From Tolypothrix sp. FACHB-123 (GTDB lineage: Bacteria > Cyanobacteriota > Cyanobacteriia > Cyanobacteriales > Nostocaceae): 64,000 nt of DNA. The notes beneath the pieces are model-generated. The model ran no database searches. It was not told where the DNA came from and saw nothing but the letters and a program-made list of their open reading frames with translations. Location of the stretch: the NCBI RefSeq assembly GCF_014697075.1, contig NZ_JACJRE010000023.1:1-64000 (forward strand). The letters are read 5' to 3'. Both the position numbers and the translations under genes were made by a program. Shown here piece after piece: positions 38,065-46,636 of this stretch. Within the stretch, counting starts at the first letter, position 1. The number at the start of each line of letters is the position of its first letter.

Positions 38065-38820
38065 TCATCCCCAGATTAAGTTGTTCATTTCATAAAAGAA
38101 GATCAACAGGGTAATCAATACCATCAACAAAGCGATCGTCGTAAATGTGTTAGTCCAGTTAGCGCGATTGACGAATTTATAGACAGTAAACTGCTCAAAC
38201 TGGTCAAAAAGCCCTGTAGGTAAGGAACGGATAGGATAGAAAGGAACAGGAAGTTGATTGCGATACTCAACACCATAACGCGCCATCCGGGCAAAGGGTA
38301 ATTCTCCTTGAGTACGTTGTGGGAGGATGCGGCGACGTTGATAAGGAACGGTATCATACCCGAAGTTACTGAGGTATTCTTCGGAATTGAGTAAGTCATC
38401 AATAAAGCCTAGTAATCCTTTGGTAGCCAGGACAATTGACCAAGCAAGTTTTTCGCGATCGCTATAAACATTCCGACCTAAAAGCCGCTGAATACAAATT
38501 TCGGCAAACCGATAGTTATTGTTACTGTCGTAGGTAAGTCGGCGAAAGGAATCAGATATTACCAATCCCCGAATAAAGTCTCTGACTGTAATTTGACCAG
38601 CCCGCAACTGCGACTCTAAAAATCGTTGACGATGGCTCTCTAGCATCTGTTGCTCGTTATAAACCTGACGGTAGGATGCCAAAATCAACATATCCATCTC
38701 CGCAGCCCCTAGGAGATTATCGGTTGTATAAATCTTCGGTTGTTCATCACCAGGAATTTCAAACCCCTCTACTCGATGATTTCCAGACAAGGGTGCATAC
38801 TCTAACAGCGGAATTGACAT
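38065..38820 (-). CDS. cpcL: Membrane-anchored rod linker CpcL (CpcG2 type)
   Basis: Anchors phycocyanin rods to the thylakoid membrane without an allophycocyanin core; such rods serve photosystem I or the NDH-PSI complex. The start at 38820 ([17 protein letters not shown]) is chosen by analogy with CpcG and because GGAG precedes it closely. At 251 residues it has one PBS linker domain (about 15-180: [40 protein letters not shown]). It ends in a hydrophobic helix [19 protein letters not shown], the defining CpcL feature. It neighbours ccaS and a G-box, the expected CcaS/CcaR target arrangement. Confidence 0.95.
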   Translation of the reverse strand: MSIPLLEYAPLSGNHRVEGFEIPGDEQPKIYTTDNLLGAAEMDMLILASYRQVYNEQQMLESHRQRFLESQLRAGQITVRDFIRGLVISDSFRRLTYDSNNNYRFAEICIQRLLGRNVYSDREKLAWSIVLATKGLLGFIDDLLNSEEYLSNFGYDTVPYQRRRILPQRTQGELPFARMARYGVEYRNQLPVPFYPIRSLPTGLFDQFEQFTVYKFVNRANWTNTFTTIALLMVLITLLIFFYEMNNLIWG

Positions 38821-38833
38821 AAGCATTCTCCAG

Positions 38834-39166
38834 TCATATTTGTTGCGCAAATCTCGTCCGAAAACTGCCGCATTTAATCCAGTATTCTTTTAAGTCATGG
38901 TGAGGAGTGTGCAAACTGGCTCTAACTCGATACAGAATGACTTGACGATGAGCGCCAATCCAAAATTTGCCAATTGAGTTTACAGAAATTACCGTTCCCC
39001 CTAAGGCTGCAATACATGCACTAAATCGTTCCAGCGCCGTGTAGTCTACAGTCTCAAAGATAAAAAAGTTTCTTGAACAAATTAGATGGCGACTGCGAAT
39101 CCAGCTTTGCAACTTTTTTTCGGCAGTGGATGGTACTATGCCAACGGAAGCGATCGCGAGACTCAT
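38834..39166 (-). CDS. Small protein upstream of cpcL, possibly a degenerate CpcD-like domain (110 aa)
   Basis: 110 residues, ending 13 bp before cpcL, hence probably co-transcribed with it. The middle, [33 protein letters not shown], follows the CpcD pattern (short beta strand, helix, LGG-x-IV-x-I), but the VPY linker is lost. The C-terminus is basic ([18 protein letters not shown]). No membrane segment. I do not recognise an exact family. The ribosome site before 39166 is weak, so the real start could lie further in. Confidence 0.55.
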   Translation of the reverse strand: MSLAIASVGIVPSTAEKKLQSWIRSRHLICSRNFFIFETVDYTALERFSACIAALGGTVISVNSIGKFWIGAHRQVILYRVRASLHTPHHDLKEYWIKCGSFRTRFAQQI

Positions 39167-39323
39167 ACCATTTGGGATTGTAGATTTTGCGAAAAGTTGA
39201 GCCAGTGCGTTGTCAGGGTTTCTCCCTGTTTGAATTGAGGATTGCTTGTGGTATTCGGGCTAGATAAATCCATTTGTCGCCATCATTTTTCCAATTGGTA
39301 TAACAAAGCCGATGGGAGGATTT

Positions 39324-39404
39324 ATACCAATTCAAAATTAAGCAAGCCGAATGTCACCAGGGCTTGTGAGTTAAGATGTTTGCCCTCTTTTCCAGAATTG
39401 GTAT
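39324..39404. repeat. ATACCAATT-ended element, copy 2, in the cpcL/ccaR intergenic region
   Basis: ATACCAATTC at 39324 pairs with GAATTGGTAT ending at 39404. It sits between the G-box (39468-39490) and the gene upstream of cpcL, so it lies within the presumed leader of that transcript. Confidence 0.65.
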
Positions 39405-39467
39405 CACTTCGTCCTCAAGGCCTCTGAAACTAGATGATTGCATACCGCCAGTAAGGAAACTGGTGAG

Positions 39468-39490
39468 AAAACGGTAAAGAAATCGGAAAG
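39468..39490 (-). promoter_or_regulatory. CcaR G-box, tandem CTTTNCNATTT-like direct repeat
   Basis: On the minus strand the sequence reads CTTTCCGATTT, then directly CTTTACCGTTTT. The first half matches the G-box consensus CTTTNCNATTT exactly; the second has one mismatch. Orientation fits the cpcL-ccaS transcription unit. It lies about 300 bp before the gene upstream of cpcL and about 190 bp before the divergent ccaR start. Confidence 0.75.
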
Positions 39491-39678
39491 AATTACCAAA
39501 ATTAATAATTATTAATATTTTGTTTTAATTATTAAAAGATAGGAGTCGCAAAATATGATATTTTTTGACTTCTATTGCCAATCAAAACAACTAACAACTG
39601 ACACGCAAAGCGCAGTAAAATTGTGGAGGGGATCTCAGGTCAAAAGACGCAAAGTTATCAAAGATATTGCCATTTTTT

Positions 39679-40359
39679 ATGAGGATTCTCCTAGTTGAAG
39701 ATGATGTGCGCCTTGCAGAAACCTTGGCAGAAGCCCTAACCGACCAACTTTATGTAGTCGATGTTGTTCATGATGGAGAAGCCGGGTGGGATCAAGCCAA
39801 AGCCCTAGATTATGATTTGCTGTTGCTGGATGTGATGCTACCAGAATTGGATGGCATGAGTCTTTGTCAGCGTTTGCGATCGCATGGTTATAATTGGCCG
39901 ATTCTCATGCTTACCGCCTGTGACACCATCAACGATGAAATCAACGGGCTAGATATGGGAGCAGATGACTATGTAGTTAAACCTGTTGATTTACAAAAAC
40001 TATTTGCACGAATTCGCGCTTTGTTGCGTCGAGGGGGCGTGACATCGCCACCAATCCTGGAATGGGGCGACTTGCGTCTCAATCCCAGCACTTATGAAGT
40101 CAGCTACGGACAAACTCCCATCCATTTAACACCCAAAGAATACGGAATCTTAGAGTTGCTGTTACGCAATGGTCGCCGCGTTCTCAGTCGTCGTGTAATG
40201 ATTGAACATGTTTGGGCGTTAGAATCCCCACCAGAAGAACATGTAGTCAAGGTGCATATCCGCAGTTTACGCCAAAAACTCAAAGCAGCAGGCGCAAATG
40301 AAGACTTGATAGAGACAGTTCATAGCATGGGCTATCGCCTCAATCAACATAATTACTAA
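39679..40359 (+). CDS. ccaR: OmpR-family response regulator CcaR
   Basis: Green-light-activated DNA-binding partner of CcaS; it binds the G-box and activates cpcL. The start at ATG 39679 (MRILLVEDDV) removes four residues of a TTG-initiated frame and fits the family. The receiver domain spans about 1-118, with Asp51 in DLLLLDVMLPELDG and Lys in DDYVVKPVDL. The winged-helix DNA-binding domain spans about 130-223, with EYGILELLLRNGRRVLSR and VKVHIRSLRQKLKAAG. The text matches the Synechocystis CcaR I recall over long stretches (LRLNPSTYEVSY; LESPPEEHVVKVHIRSLRQK). Divergent from cpcL-ccaS. Confidence 0.93.
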   Translation: MRILLVEDDVRLAETLAEALTDQLYVVDVVHDGEAGWDQAKALDYDLLLLDVMLPELDGMSLCQRLRSHGYNWPILMLTACDTINDEINGLDMGADDYVVKPVDLQKLFARIRALLRRGGVTSPPILEWGDLRLNPSTYEVSYGQTPIHLTPKEYGILELLLRNGRRVLSRRVMIEHVWALESPPEEHVVKVHIRSLRQKLKAAGANEDLIETVHSMGYRLNQHNY

Positions 40360-40535
40360 ACCACATCTATTTTCCCACTCCTAGCTTTTTCAATATTAGG
40401 CTTTATTCCCAATTTTTTTAATTTTCCCTGTATCCTTGAAAAAAACTTCAGTTCACAACTTGAACAAGTTTTAATTCTTTCTCATTGGGGAGATTTTCTA
40501 AACTATTCTCCAGTCCTAACTCAATAGATTTGCTA

Positions 40536-40910
40536 TCAACTATTTTGTCTTTTCCAAGAGAAGTAATTATTTAAATCCCTGCTACTAGCCAGATAAATAG
40601 CAACAATAGCGCTGAGAACAGCCATAATCAAACTGCCGACAATAAGAACAGTAGAGAGCCGAGAACTAAGAGCTATCACCATTGCAATCAGAATTACAGT
40701 CAAAAAACTACAAATGCTCATCATGAGCCATTTTGCCCATTTTTTCCCCTGTATAACAAAGTACATGACAACAATGGTAAATAAAATGCGCCCAATAGCC
40801 CATCGATCGCGTGCAATTATGACTAGCGTAGCATCTAGTATACAAAGCACCACAAACATAACGATTAATGTATTTCGGGCTTTTAAGGCAGATTGCTCGA
40901 TTTGCTCCAT
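40536..40910 (-). CDS. Small membrane protein of unknown function (124 aa)
   Basis: Four hydrophobic segments (about 15-33, 42-55, 62-83, 87-108) with short loops and a basic C-terminus (NNYFSWKRQNS). No catalytic motif and no recognised family. It starts with ATG after weak upstream purines. Bordered by ccaR and the second MITE copy. Confidence 0.6.
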   Translation of the reverse strand: MEQIEQSALKARNTLIVMFVVLCILDATLVIIARDRWAIGRILFTIVVMYFVIQGKKWAKWLMMSICSFLTVILIAMVIALSSRLSTVLIVGSLIMAVLSAIVAIYLASSRDLNNYFSWKRQNS

Positions 40911-40994
40911 GAGTTTTGTAATGATTTTATGGCATGAATAATTACTATTTATTTTGCAATAAATTGACGTACTAAGTTAAGCATTCAGAAATAA

Positions 40995-41114
40995 TATAGC
41001 CATCCTAAGTGATTTGTGAAATATTACAAGCAGGGTTGTTGACTGTGAACGGTTAACAGTCAACAGTCAACAGTCAAAACCGATATTTTTCGCAACTGAA
41101 ATAGGATTGCTATA
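40995..41114. repeat. MITE-like element B (TATAGC-ATCCTA ends), inverted relative to copy A
   Basis: Reverse-complemented, this 120-bp element matches 19266-19378 closely along its length, including TATCGGTTTT, GTTGACTGTT repeats, CAACCCT and CACAAATCA. Its ends are TATAGCCATCCTA and TAGGATTGCTATA. A half-like fragment ATAGCAATCCTATGTAATATTT occurs at about 50805. Confidence 0.8.
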
Positions 41115-41352
41115 TGCAAATTTTAATTTTCAGAAACGGGAATTTCGGATTTAGTACTAGGAATAAATTATCTTGCTATCAGGAAATTTTAAATTGAAAA
41201 TTGGAAATTCACAGTAGAAATTAAAATAGATTTCTCTGATCAAAAGACGCACGCAAAGTGAGCCAATCTATTTGCAGAAAAAATCCAAAAATTCTCTGTG
41301 TCCATAGAAAATCCGAAATTCCAAATGTCAAATTATCAAATTAACTGACTGA
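41115..41352. other. Intergenic AT-rich region, nothing recognised
   Basis: Between element B and the end of the CpcD-domain orphan gene. No open frame, no palindrome with clear arms and no known motif were seen. Confidence 0.45.
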
Positions 41353-41715
41353 TTACCACTCCTCTGTAAAAGAGTAGTCTACTGAATTAGCAACTGCGAT
41401 CGCTGGTTGTTCCAGTTGCGTTGGTTTTGTTATCTGACTATCTTCAGAGAAATTTTGCCTTTGAGGCTGGGGTAATGAGGATAGGGATTCAACTTTTGAG
41501 ACTTGAGTATGGGAAGGTGATAAGGTGACATGGTTAATCTTGCCACCAAGGCGATTAATGCTTTGAATCGTTTGAGAAAGACAACTATAAGGAATTGTCT
41601 TTGTGTACTTAGCCTTCCGCATCAACTCTCGATGACAGCCCCCTGTCACTTCAATTGTTACTTGGCGACTGCTATAGTCACTGAAATCGCCAGAATCGGT
41701 GCTTGTGGTTGCCAT
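41353..41715 (-). CDS. CpcD-domain protein with a long polar tail (120 aa)
   Basis: Residues about 15-70 form a CpcD/ApcC-type linker domain: RQVTIEVTGGCHRELMRKAKYTKTIPYSCLSQTIQSINRLGGKINHVTLSP, closer to the C-terminal domain of rod linkers than to free CpcD. Residues 71-120 are Ser/Gln/Pro-rich and probably disordered, ending DYSFTEEW. The start at 41715 (MATTSTDSGD) removes 11 unlike residues of a longer frame. It is not a standard rod or core linker by length, and its partner is unknown. Confidence 0.75.
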   Translation of the reverse strand: MATTSTDSGDFSDYSSRQVTIEVTGGCHRELMRKAKYTKTIPYSCLSQTIQSINRLGGKINHVTLSPSHTQVSKVESLSSLPQPQRQNFSEDSQITKPTQLEQPAIAVANSVDYSFTEEW

Positions 41716-41988
41716 ACAGATCACCTTGAAATTCGATGCTGTAAGCAACTTATCATCAACCGGAATCGACCGACAACCGAAGGATTTAGTAAAAGTTTTG
41801 TAGTTTATCGGTTGACGGTTGACTGTTGGCTGTTGACTGTTGGCTGTTGACGGTTGACTGTTGGCTGTGGTTACTTAGCTTGTCGGAGTTTGATGCTTAA
41901 CAATAGCAATAAAATCTTGTTTTACTTAGAAGTCTCTAAAAACGCTAGACATAATATATCTGCGCGATCGCACTTTTAAGTTCAGCCA

Positions 41989-42468
41989 TCAGTAAGGCGT
42001 TCCGTCTTTGTGGACGAACTTCCACTTTCCCTCCACCAGCAAAGCTTGGAGATCGTCATCGGGATATTGTCCTTCATCTGGCGCAGTTCTATCACCCACT
42101 TCGAGGTAAACAACATCCTCAGCAGTCTCGTTAATCAAATGGTGAGCGTTACCAGTCCCCGCTTTGAAGCCCGCACACATTCCTGGAGAAAGTACGGTAC
42201 GACCTTCATCAGTATGTAGCGTTGGATACCCCTGCAAAATGTAGATGAACTCATCTTGCTTGGTATGTGCATGACGGAGAGAGGAAACAGCATGAGGTGC
42301 TAAGCGGGTGAGATTGACACCGAAGTTAGTCAGCCCAAACAGATCGCCAAGGGGATGTTTTTCCCTACCCTGCATCCGCGAAGCAAATGGTTCGGGATAG
42401 TTGGAGGGCTTAGTCCTTGCAGGTACCTCAGCTGCATTGATGGCGATCGGCCTTGTGTCTTCTGACAT
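41989..42468 (-). CDS. Cupin-domain protein (159 aa)
   Basis: Single cupin barrel. Metal-site motif 1 lies around residues 60-85 (SSLRHAHTKQDEFIYILQGYPTLHTDEG), with the His-x-His...Glu set, and motif 2 around 95-115 (GTGNAHHLINETAEDVVYLEVGDR). The N-terminus (PIAINAAEVPARTKPSNYP) is typical of sugar-acid or transcription-linked cupins. The substrate cannot be told. It is not obviously connected to the phycobilisome genes around it. Confidence 0.85.
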   Translation of the reverse strand: MSEDTRPIAINAAEVPARTKPSNYPEPFASRMQGREKHPLGDLFGLTNFGVNLTRLAPHAVSSLRHAHTKQDEFIYILQGYPTLHTDEGRTVLSPGMCAGFKAGTGNAHHLINETAEDVVYLEVGDRTAPDEGQYPDDDLQALLVEGKWKFVHKDGTPY

Positions 42469-42684
42469 ACACGCTTTGGAAAGGGGATAAAAGCTAACTA
42501 TTTATTATACGGAGTGGTGCGCGATCGCTTATTGCTTAAATATGTCCATTAGTGCGATCGTCTAATTTAAGTACCTACGCATAATTATTTAGATATTTTT
42601 CAATACAGGTGGTAGATTTGTCCAAAATTCAACTTACAGTTTCAAACCCCTGGCAAAATGCTAGGGGTTTTAGAAAAAAGATGC

Positions 42685-43533
42685 TTATGCAAAGATAGAG
42701 GAGGTATTGATACTAGCAGCTTGACGCTCTAAGCGCAGATCGGACTCAAACACCATCTCTTCAGGTTTGTACAGCATTTTTATTTTGTTACCATCAACTT
42801 TGATCGCGGTGGAAAACTTAATTGAACGTTGATCGGGAATAGTAAACAGCCGATCTTTTCCTCTAGCTAACTCGCGAATAAATAACTTAATTCCTTTAGT
42901 ACGGTTAGATGGGCGTCGATAAAACGATTGCATTCGTCGCCAAAGTTTAGGAAAAATAGGTGGTAATGTTGAAAGATCAGGAGGAATATCTACTTCAAAA
43001 CCATCGATAGAGCGATCGCCAGACCAAATTTCTCGATTTGCGGCTCGTGCTTCCTCAGTTGCAGCCACCATCTCATCGCGCAACTCTTTATAAAGGGTTT
43101 CATAAAACATCGGGTAGACATGACCCTCTTGAAGCAACTTGTAGTTGATGCTTTGACGCAGCAAGTCAGCTTGAAGTTTATTCCCTCTACCGCTGTTGTC
43201 CCAATCTGGTGGATCGCCAGTAAACACAAAACAAACTGGTCGTCCATTACCATCAGCATGGCTAGATAAAATATATCCAGGCAAGTTTGATTGCTCGCCT
43301 CCTAGTAATTCGATATTCCGTTGAGTCGCATTGCTAGAGAAGGGTTTAATTGCTGCTTTTTCCAAAGCATCGATACCCTCATAGCGAAGCTGAACTTGTC
43401 CGCCACTTTTGAATTGAATTCGACCTTCTAATTGATCAAACAATGTATCATCCTCTGCCTGAAACCTAACTGAATCTCCATCAGGAAACCCACTGGTCGG
43501 GTCAAAAGTTCCTCTAATCAGCACAAACGGCAT
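42685..43533 (-). CDS. Thermonuclease-like (SNase-fold) protein (282 aa)
   Basis: Staphylococcal-nuclease-like domain in residues about 1-170. Its DGDSVRFQ corresponds to the family DGDT motif, and VQLRYEGIDALEK to the (V/L)RLxGIDxPE motif with PE replaced by LE. EEARAANREIWSGD is the family C-terminal helix and W-GD signature. It has no signal peptide and carries an extra C-terminal region of about 100 residues of unknown type. Whether it cuts nucleic acid is open, because the catalytic Arg/Glu set is not fully clear. Confidence 0.7.
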   Translation of the reverse strand: MPFVLIRGTFDPTSGFPDGDSVRFQAEDDTLFDQLEGRIQFKSGGQVQLRYEGIDALEKAAIKPFSSNATQRNIELLGGEQSNLPGYILSSHADGNGRPVCFVFTGDPPDWDNSGRGNKLQADLLRQSINYKLLQEGHVYPMFYETLYKELRDEMVAATEEARAANREIWSGDRSIDGFEVDIPPDLSTLPPIFPKLWRRMQSFYRRPSNRTKGIKLFIRELARGKDRLFTIPDQRSIKFSTAIKVDGNKIKMLYKPEEMVFESDLRLERQAASINTSSIFA

Positions 43534-43680
43534 AATTTTATCCTTTGTCGGGAAAAGTTAAATGGATTAATCACAGATACAATTACTAGCAATGTAATTC
43601 CTTGCAAAATATACTCATTACACTTACCTGTCAGGGAAATGTAGGTAGTTCACGAGAATTCTCCATTGGTTGCTGCATCA

Positions 43681-45639
43681 ATGAAAATCTTACTTGTGGA
43701 AGATGACGATATCTTAATTAAAGTCCTAAACAAAAATCTGGCAACCCATCACTATGTTGTAGATGTTGTCAAAGATGGAGAAATGGGTTGGACTTATGGC
43801 TCAACTTTTGAATATGACTTGATCGTCCTGGATATCATGCTGCCAAAATTAGACGGCATCAGCTTATGCAAGCGTCTCCGGACACAAGGATATACTGTGC
43901 CGATTTTATTACTCACGGCTCAAGATAACATTACCGCCAAAGTGCAGGGATTGGATGCGGGCGCAGATGACTATGTGGTTAAACCGTTCGACCCCATAGA
44001 ACTGATCGCCAGAATTCGGGCATTGCTGAGGCGCGGAAGTAATAATCCTTTCCCTTTACTAACTTGGGGAGATTTGCTGCTCAATCCCAGCACCTGTGAA
44101 GTGAGTTACAATGGTCGTCCCTTAAACCTGACCACAATGGAATATGATTTGCTGGAAGTTTTACTGCGGAACTGCCAGCATGTGTTTAGCACAGAAGAAC
44201 TTCTCGATCGATTATGGTCTTCGGAAGAATTTCCTTCTGAGGCAACAGTACGTTCTCATATCCGGCGGGTAAGGCACAAGTTAGTTGCGGCTGGTGCACC
44301 CCATGATTTTATCGCCACTATGCATGGAAGGGGCTATTATCTCAAAGCCACAAATACGGAAGAATCAACCGCGCGATCGCCAACATCTCATGCGAGTAAT
44401 CCTATAGATGAGGCGGAAATTGATGTATCTTTAGAAACCTTAAGCGATTCCCCAAAATATAGCCCTCCTGCCGATTCACAACAACAATATCTGGCTTTCC
44501 TCAACGAAACTTGGAAAACGACAAAAGCGAAAATCCTCGACCAAATTATAGTTTTGTTACAAACTGTCAGGGATTTACAAACAAATCAACTCAAACCCCA
44601 AAAACAAGTACAGGCGCAACAAGTGTCTCACAAACTGGCAGGTACTCTGGGAATCTTTGGCTTGAACAAGACAGTACAAATCGCCCGGCAGTTAGAGTAC
44701 TGGTTGGGTGGTCGAGAACCGTTACAACCGAAACACGCACCATTGATGAAAACACTGGTGATGGCGCTCCAACAGGAGATTGAGCAGACTACAATAATTC
44801 AGATGTCTCAGGTTCCTAATGGACAATCACCGCTATTACTGATTGTCAGTTCGGACAACGATTTTAATCAATCTTTAGCAGCTGTGGCAGCAACGCGGGG
44901 AATTCGCATTGAAATTGCGCCACTGCTGGATATGGCTAAAGCTTTGCTGACAACTGAGTCACTCTTTGATGCTGTCGGTCAAAATCCTGATGTTGTTTTG
45001 TTGCGGTTACCGACAATTTCATCGACATCGGCAGTTATGGACGGATCGACTCTCCCAGGAACTAACTTTTGGGAAATATTGCAGATACTAGCACAGCGTT
45101 ATCCTGAGTTGCCAATTGTGGTTATGAGCGATCGCAGTGAATTAAGCGATCGCCTGGAAGTAATGCGAAGGGGTGGAAAACTGTTTTTAGCAGCACCAAT
45201 TCCTCCCGAACAAGTGATTGACACAGCTGTAAACTTGCTGCGCGGTTCTGAAATCACCAAAAAGGTAATGATTCTCGATGATGATCGCGAATGGTTACGC
45301 ACCCTCCCCACTTTGCTAAAACCTTGGGGATTTAAAGTCACAACCCTTGCCGATCCGCAACAATTTTGGACAGTACTGCAAGCAGTCACTCCCGATGCCC
45401 TAGTTTTAGATGTCAACATGCCACAAATCAGCGGATTTGAACTCTGCCAAATTCTCCGCAGCGATCCTCATTGGCAGCGCTTACCTGTATTATTTCTGAG
45501 CGTGCTTACAGACTCCGCCAGTCAGAATCAAGCTTTTACTGTTGGTGCGGATGATTATCTATGTAAACCTGTTAAAGGAGTAGAACTAGCTAACCGCATT
45601 CTGCGACGCTTACAAAGAGTTAAGGCTTGGGCAGGTTGA
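43681..45639 (+). CDS. rcaC: Chromatic acclimation master regulator RcaC (652 aa)
   Basis: Multidomain response regulator that binds the L-box and controls red/green light gene expression. The N-terminal receiver has Asp51 (LIVLDIMLPKLDG). An OmpR-type winged helix follows (about 130-225: SHIRRVRHKLVAAGAP). The HPt domain has His317 in QVSHKLAGTLGIFG. A degenerate receiver covers about 385-520. The C-terminal receiver has Asp577 (PDALVLDVNMPQISG). The phospho-sites I recall for Fremyella RcaC are D51, H316 and D576 in 651 residues, an almost exact match. The ATG at 43681 is chosen over an upstream TTG frame. It lies next to pcyA and 2 kb before the L-box of cpc2. Confidence 0.93.
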   Translation: MKILLVEDDDILIKVLNKNLATHHYVVDVVKDGEMGWTYGSTFEYDLIVLDIMLPKLDGISLCKRLRTQGYTVPILLLTAQDNITAKVQGLDAGADDYVVKPFDPIELIARIRALLRRGSNNPFPLLTWGDLLLNPSTCEVSYNGRPLNLTTMEYDLLEVLLRNCQHVFSTEELLDRLWSSEEFPSEATVRSHIRRVRHKLVAAGAPHDFIATMHGRGYYLKATNTEESTARSPTSHASNPIDEAEIDVSLETLSDSPKYSPPADSQQQYLAFLNETWKTTKAKILDQIIVLLQTVRDLQTNQLKPQKQVQAQQVSHKLAGTLGIFGLNKTVQIARQLEYWLGGREPLQPKHAPLMKTLVMALQQEIEQTTIIQMSQVPNGQSPLLLIVSSDNDFNQSLAAVAATRGIRIEIAPLLDMAKALLTTESLFDAVGQNPDVVLLRLPTISSTSAVMDGSTLPGTNFWEILQILAQRYPELPIVVMSDRSELSDRLEVMRRGGKLFLAAPIPPEQVIDTAVNLLRGSEITKKVMILDDDREWLRTLPTLLKPWGFKVTTLADPQQFWTVLQAVTPDALVLDVNMPQISGFELCQILRSDPHWQRLPVLFLSVLTDSASQNQAFTVGADDYLCKPVKGVELANRILRRLQRVKAWAG

Positions 45640-45643
45640 TTTT

Positions 45644-45710
45644 GGGCATTGGGCATGGGGCATTGGGCATGGGGCATTGGGCATTGGGCATGGGGCATGG
45701 GGCATTGGTT
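45644..45710. repeat. GGGCATTGGGCATGGGGCATT simple repeat tract
   Basis: Alternating GGGCATTGG and GGGCATGGG words. The same kind of tract recurs at about 25912, 33108, 59950 and 60880, mostly at gene ends. Confidence 0.7.
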
Positions 45711-45895
45711 TGTTCACCTTCTGTTGCTGAACCCATTGATGGAAGGGCGGCCAGTTGTTGGTAAAACCAACGCATGGGAAAATACTTTTGGTCGCTGACT
45801 CGCCTGAATGACCATGAGACCTGTTGAGGTACTCGGCAGAGATTAGGGTAGAGAACTGTAAGCTAATACCTATTGACCTATTATCATTCCCAATT

Positions 45896-46636
45896 ATGAT
45901 GCAAACATCGATCAGAAGCCGCCAGCATTCTCTTATCCACAAATTGGCGGATTCCATTGAAGAAATTTGGCAACAGCACTTGGATTTATCTCCTTACTCT
46001 GTCCCTGAAGGTTTGGGCTATGTTGAGGGACACCTGGAAGGCGAACGGCTGATCATTGAAAATCATTGCTACCAGGCTCCGCAATTTCGCAAACTGCATC
46101 TAGAATTAGCTCAGGTCGGCAATGGTTTAGATATTCTGCACTGCGTTATGTTCCCCAATCCTGAATATGCCATTCCTATGTTTGGTACAGATTTGGTTGG
46201 CGGAAGAGGTGTAATTAGTGCGGCGATCGCGGATTTATCTCCGATTAGTAGCGATCGCACTCTCCCACTACGCTATTATCAAAAGTTATCTGTTCTTTCT
46301 CCTGTGGAATTTTCCCAACCCAGAACTTTACCACCTTGGGGGGATATCTTTTCGGAATTCTGTCTGTTTATCCGTCCGGGAGACGCTGAAGAAGAAGATA
46401 AATTTCTCTACCGGGTGCGGGAATTTTTAACTATCCATTGTCAGATTGCTACTACAGAAACACCCTTAACTTCAAATCTTGATATCTCCAAAGTTCTCGC
46501 CGGACAGCGCAATTACTGTACAAAGCAGCAACAGAATGATAAAACCCGGCGCGTTCTTGAGAAATCCTTTGGTACAGAATGGGCAGATCGCTACATGACA
46601 ACTATGCTCTTTGATTATGTAGATTATGTAGCCTAA
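45896..46636 (+). CDS. pcyA: Phycocyanobilin:ferredoxin oxidoreductase PcyA
   Basis: Four-electron reduction of biliverdin to phycocyanobilin, the chromophore of phycocyanin and of cyanobacteriochromes. The 246-residue protein starts at ATG 45896 (MMQTSIRSRQHSLI). It retains the key residues: Glu70 in KLHLELAQ, His82 in DILHCVMFP and Asp99 in FGTDLVGGRGVISAAIADLSP. The C-terminal YCTKQQQNDKTRRVLEKSFG and YMTTMLFDY are typical. It lies 256 bp after rcaC on the same strand. No L-box lies in the 250 bp before it. Confidence 0.95.
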   Translation: MMQTSIRSRQHSLIHKLADSIEEIWQQHLDLSPYSVPEGLGYVEGHLEGERLIIENHCYQAPQFRKLHLELAQVGNGLDILHCVMFPNPEYAIPMFGTDLVGGRGVISAAIADLSPISSDRTLPLRYYQKLSVLSPVEFSQPRTLPPWGDIFSEFCLFIRPGDAEEEDKFLYRVREFLTIHCQIATTETPLTSNLDISKVLAGQRNYCTKQQQNDKTRRVLEKSFGTEWADRYMTTMLFDYVDYVA

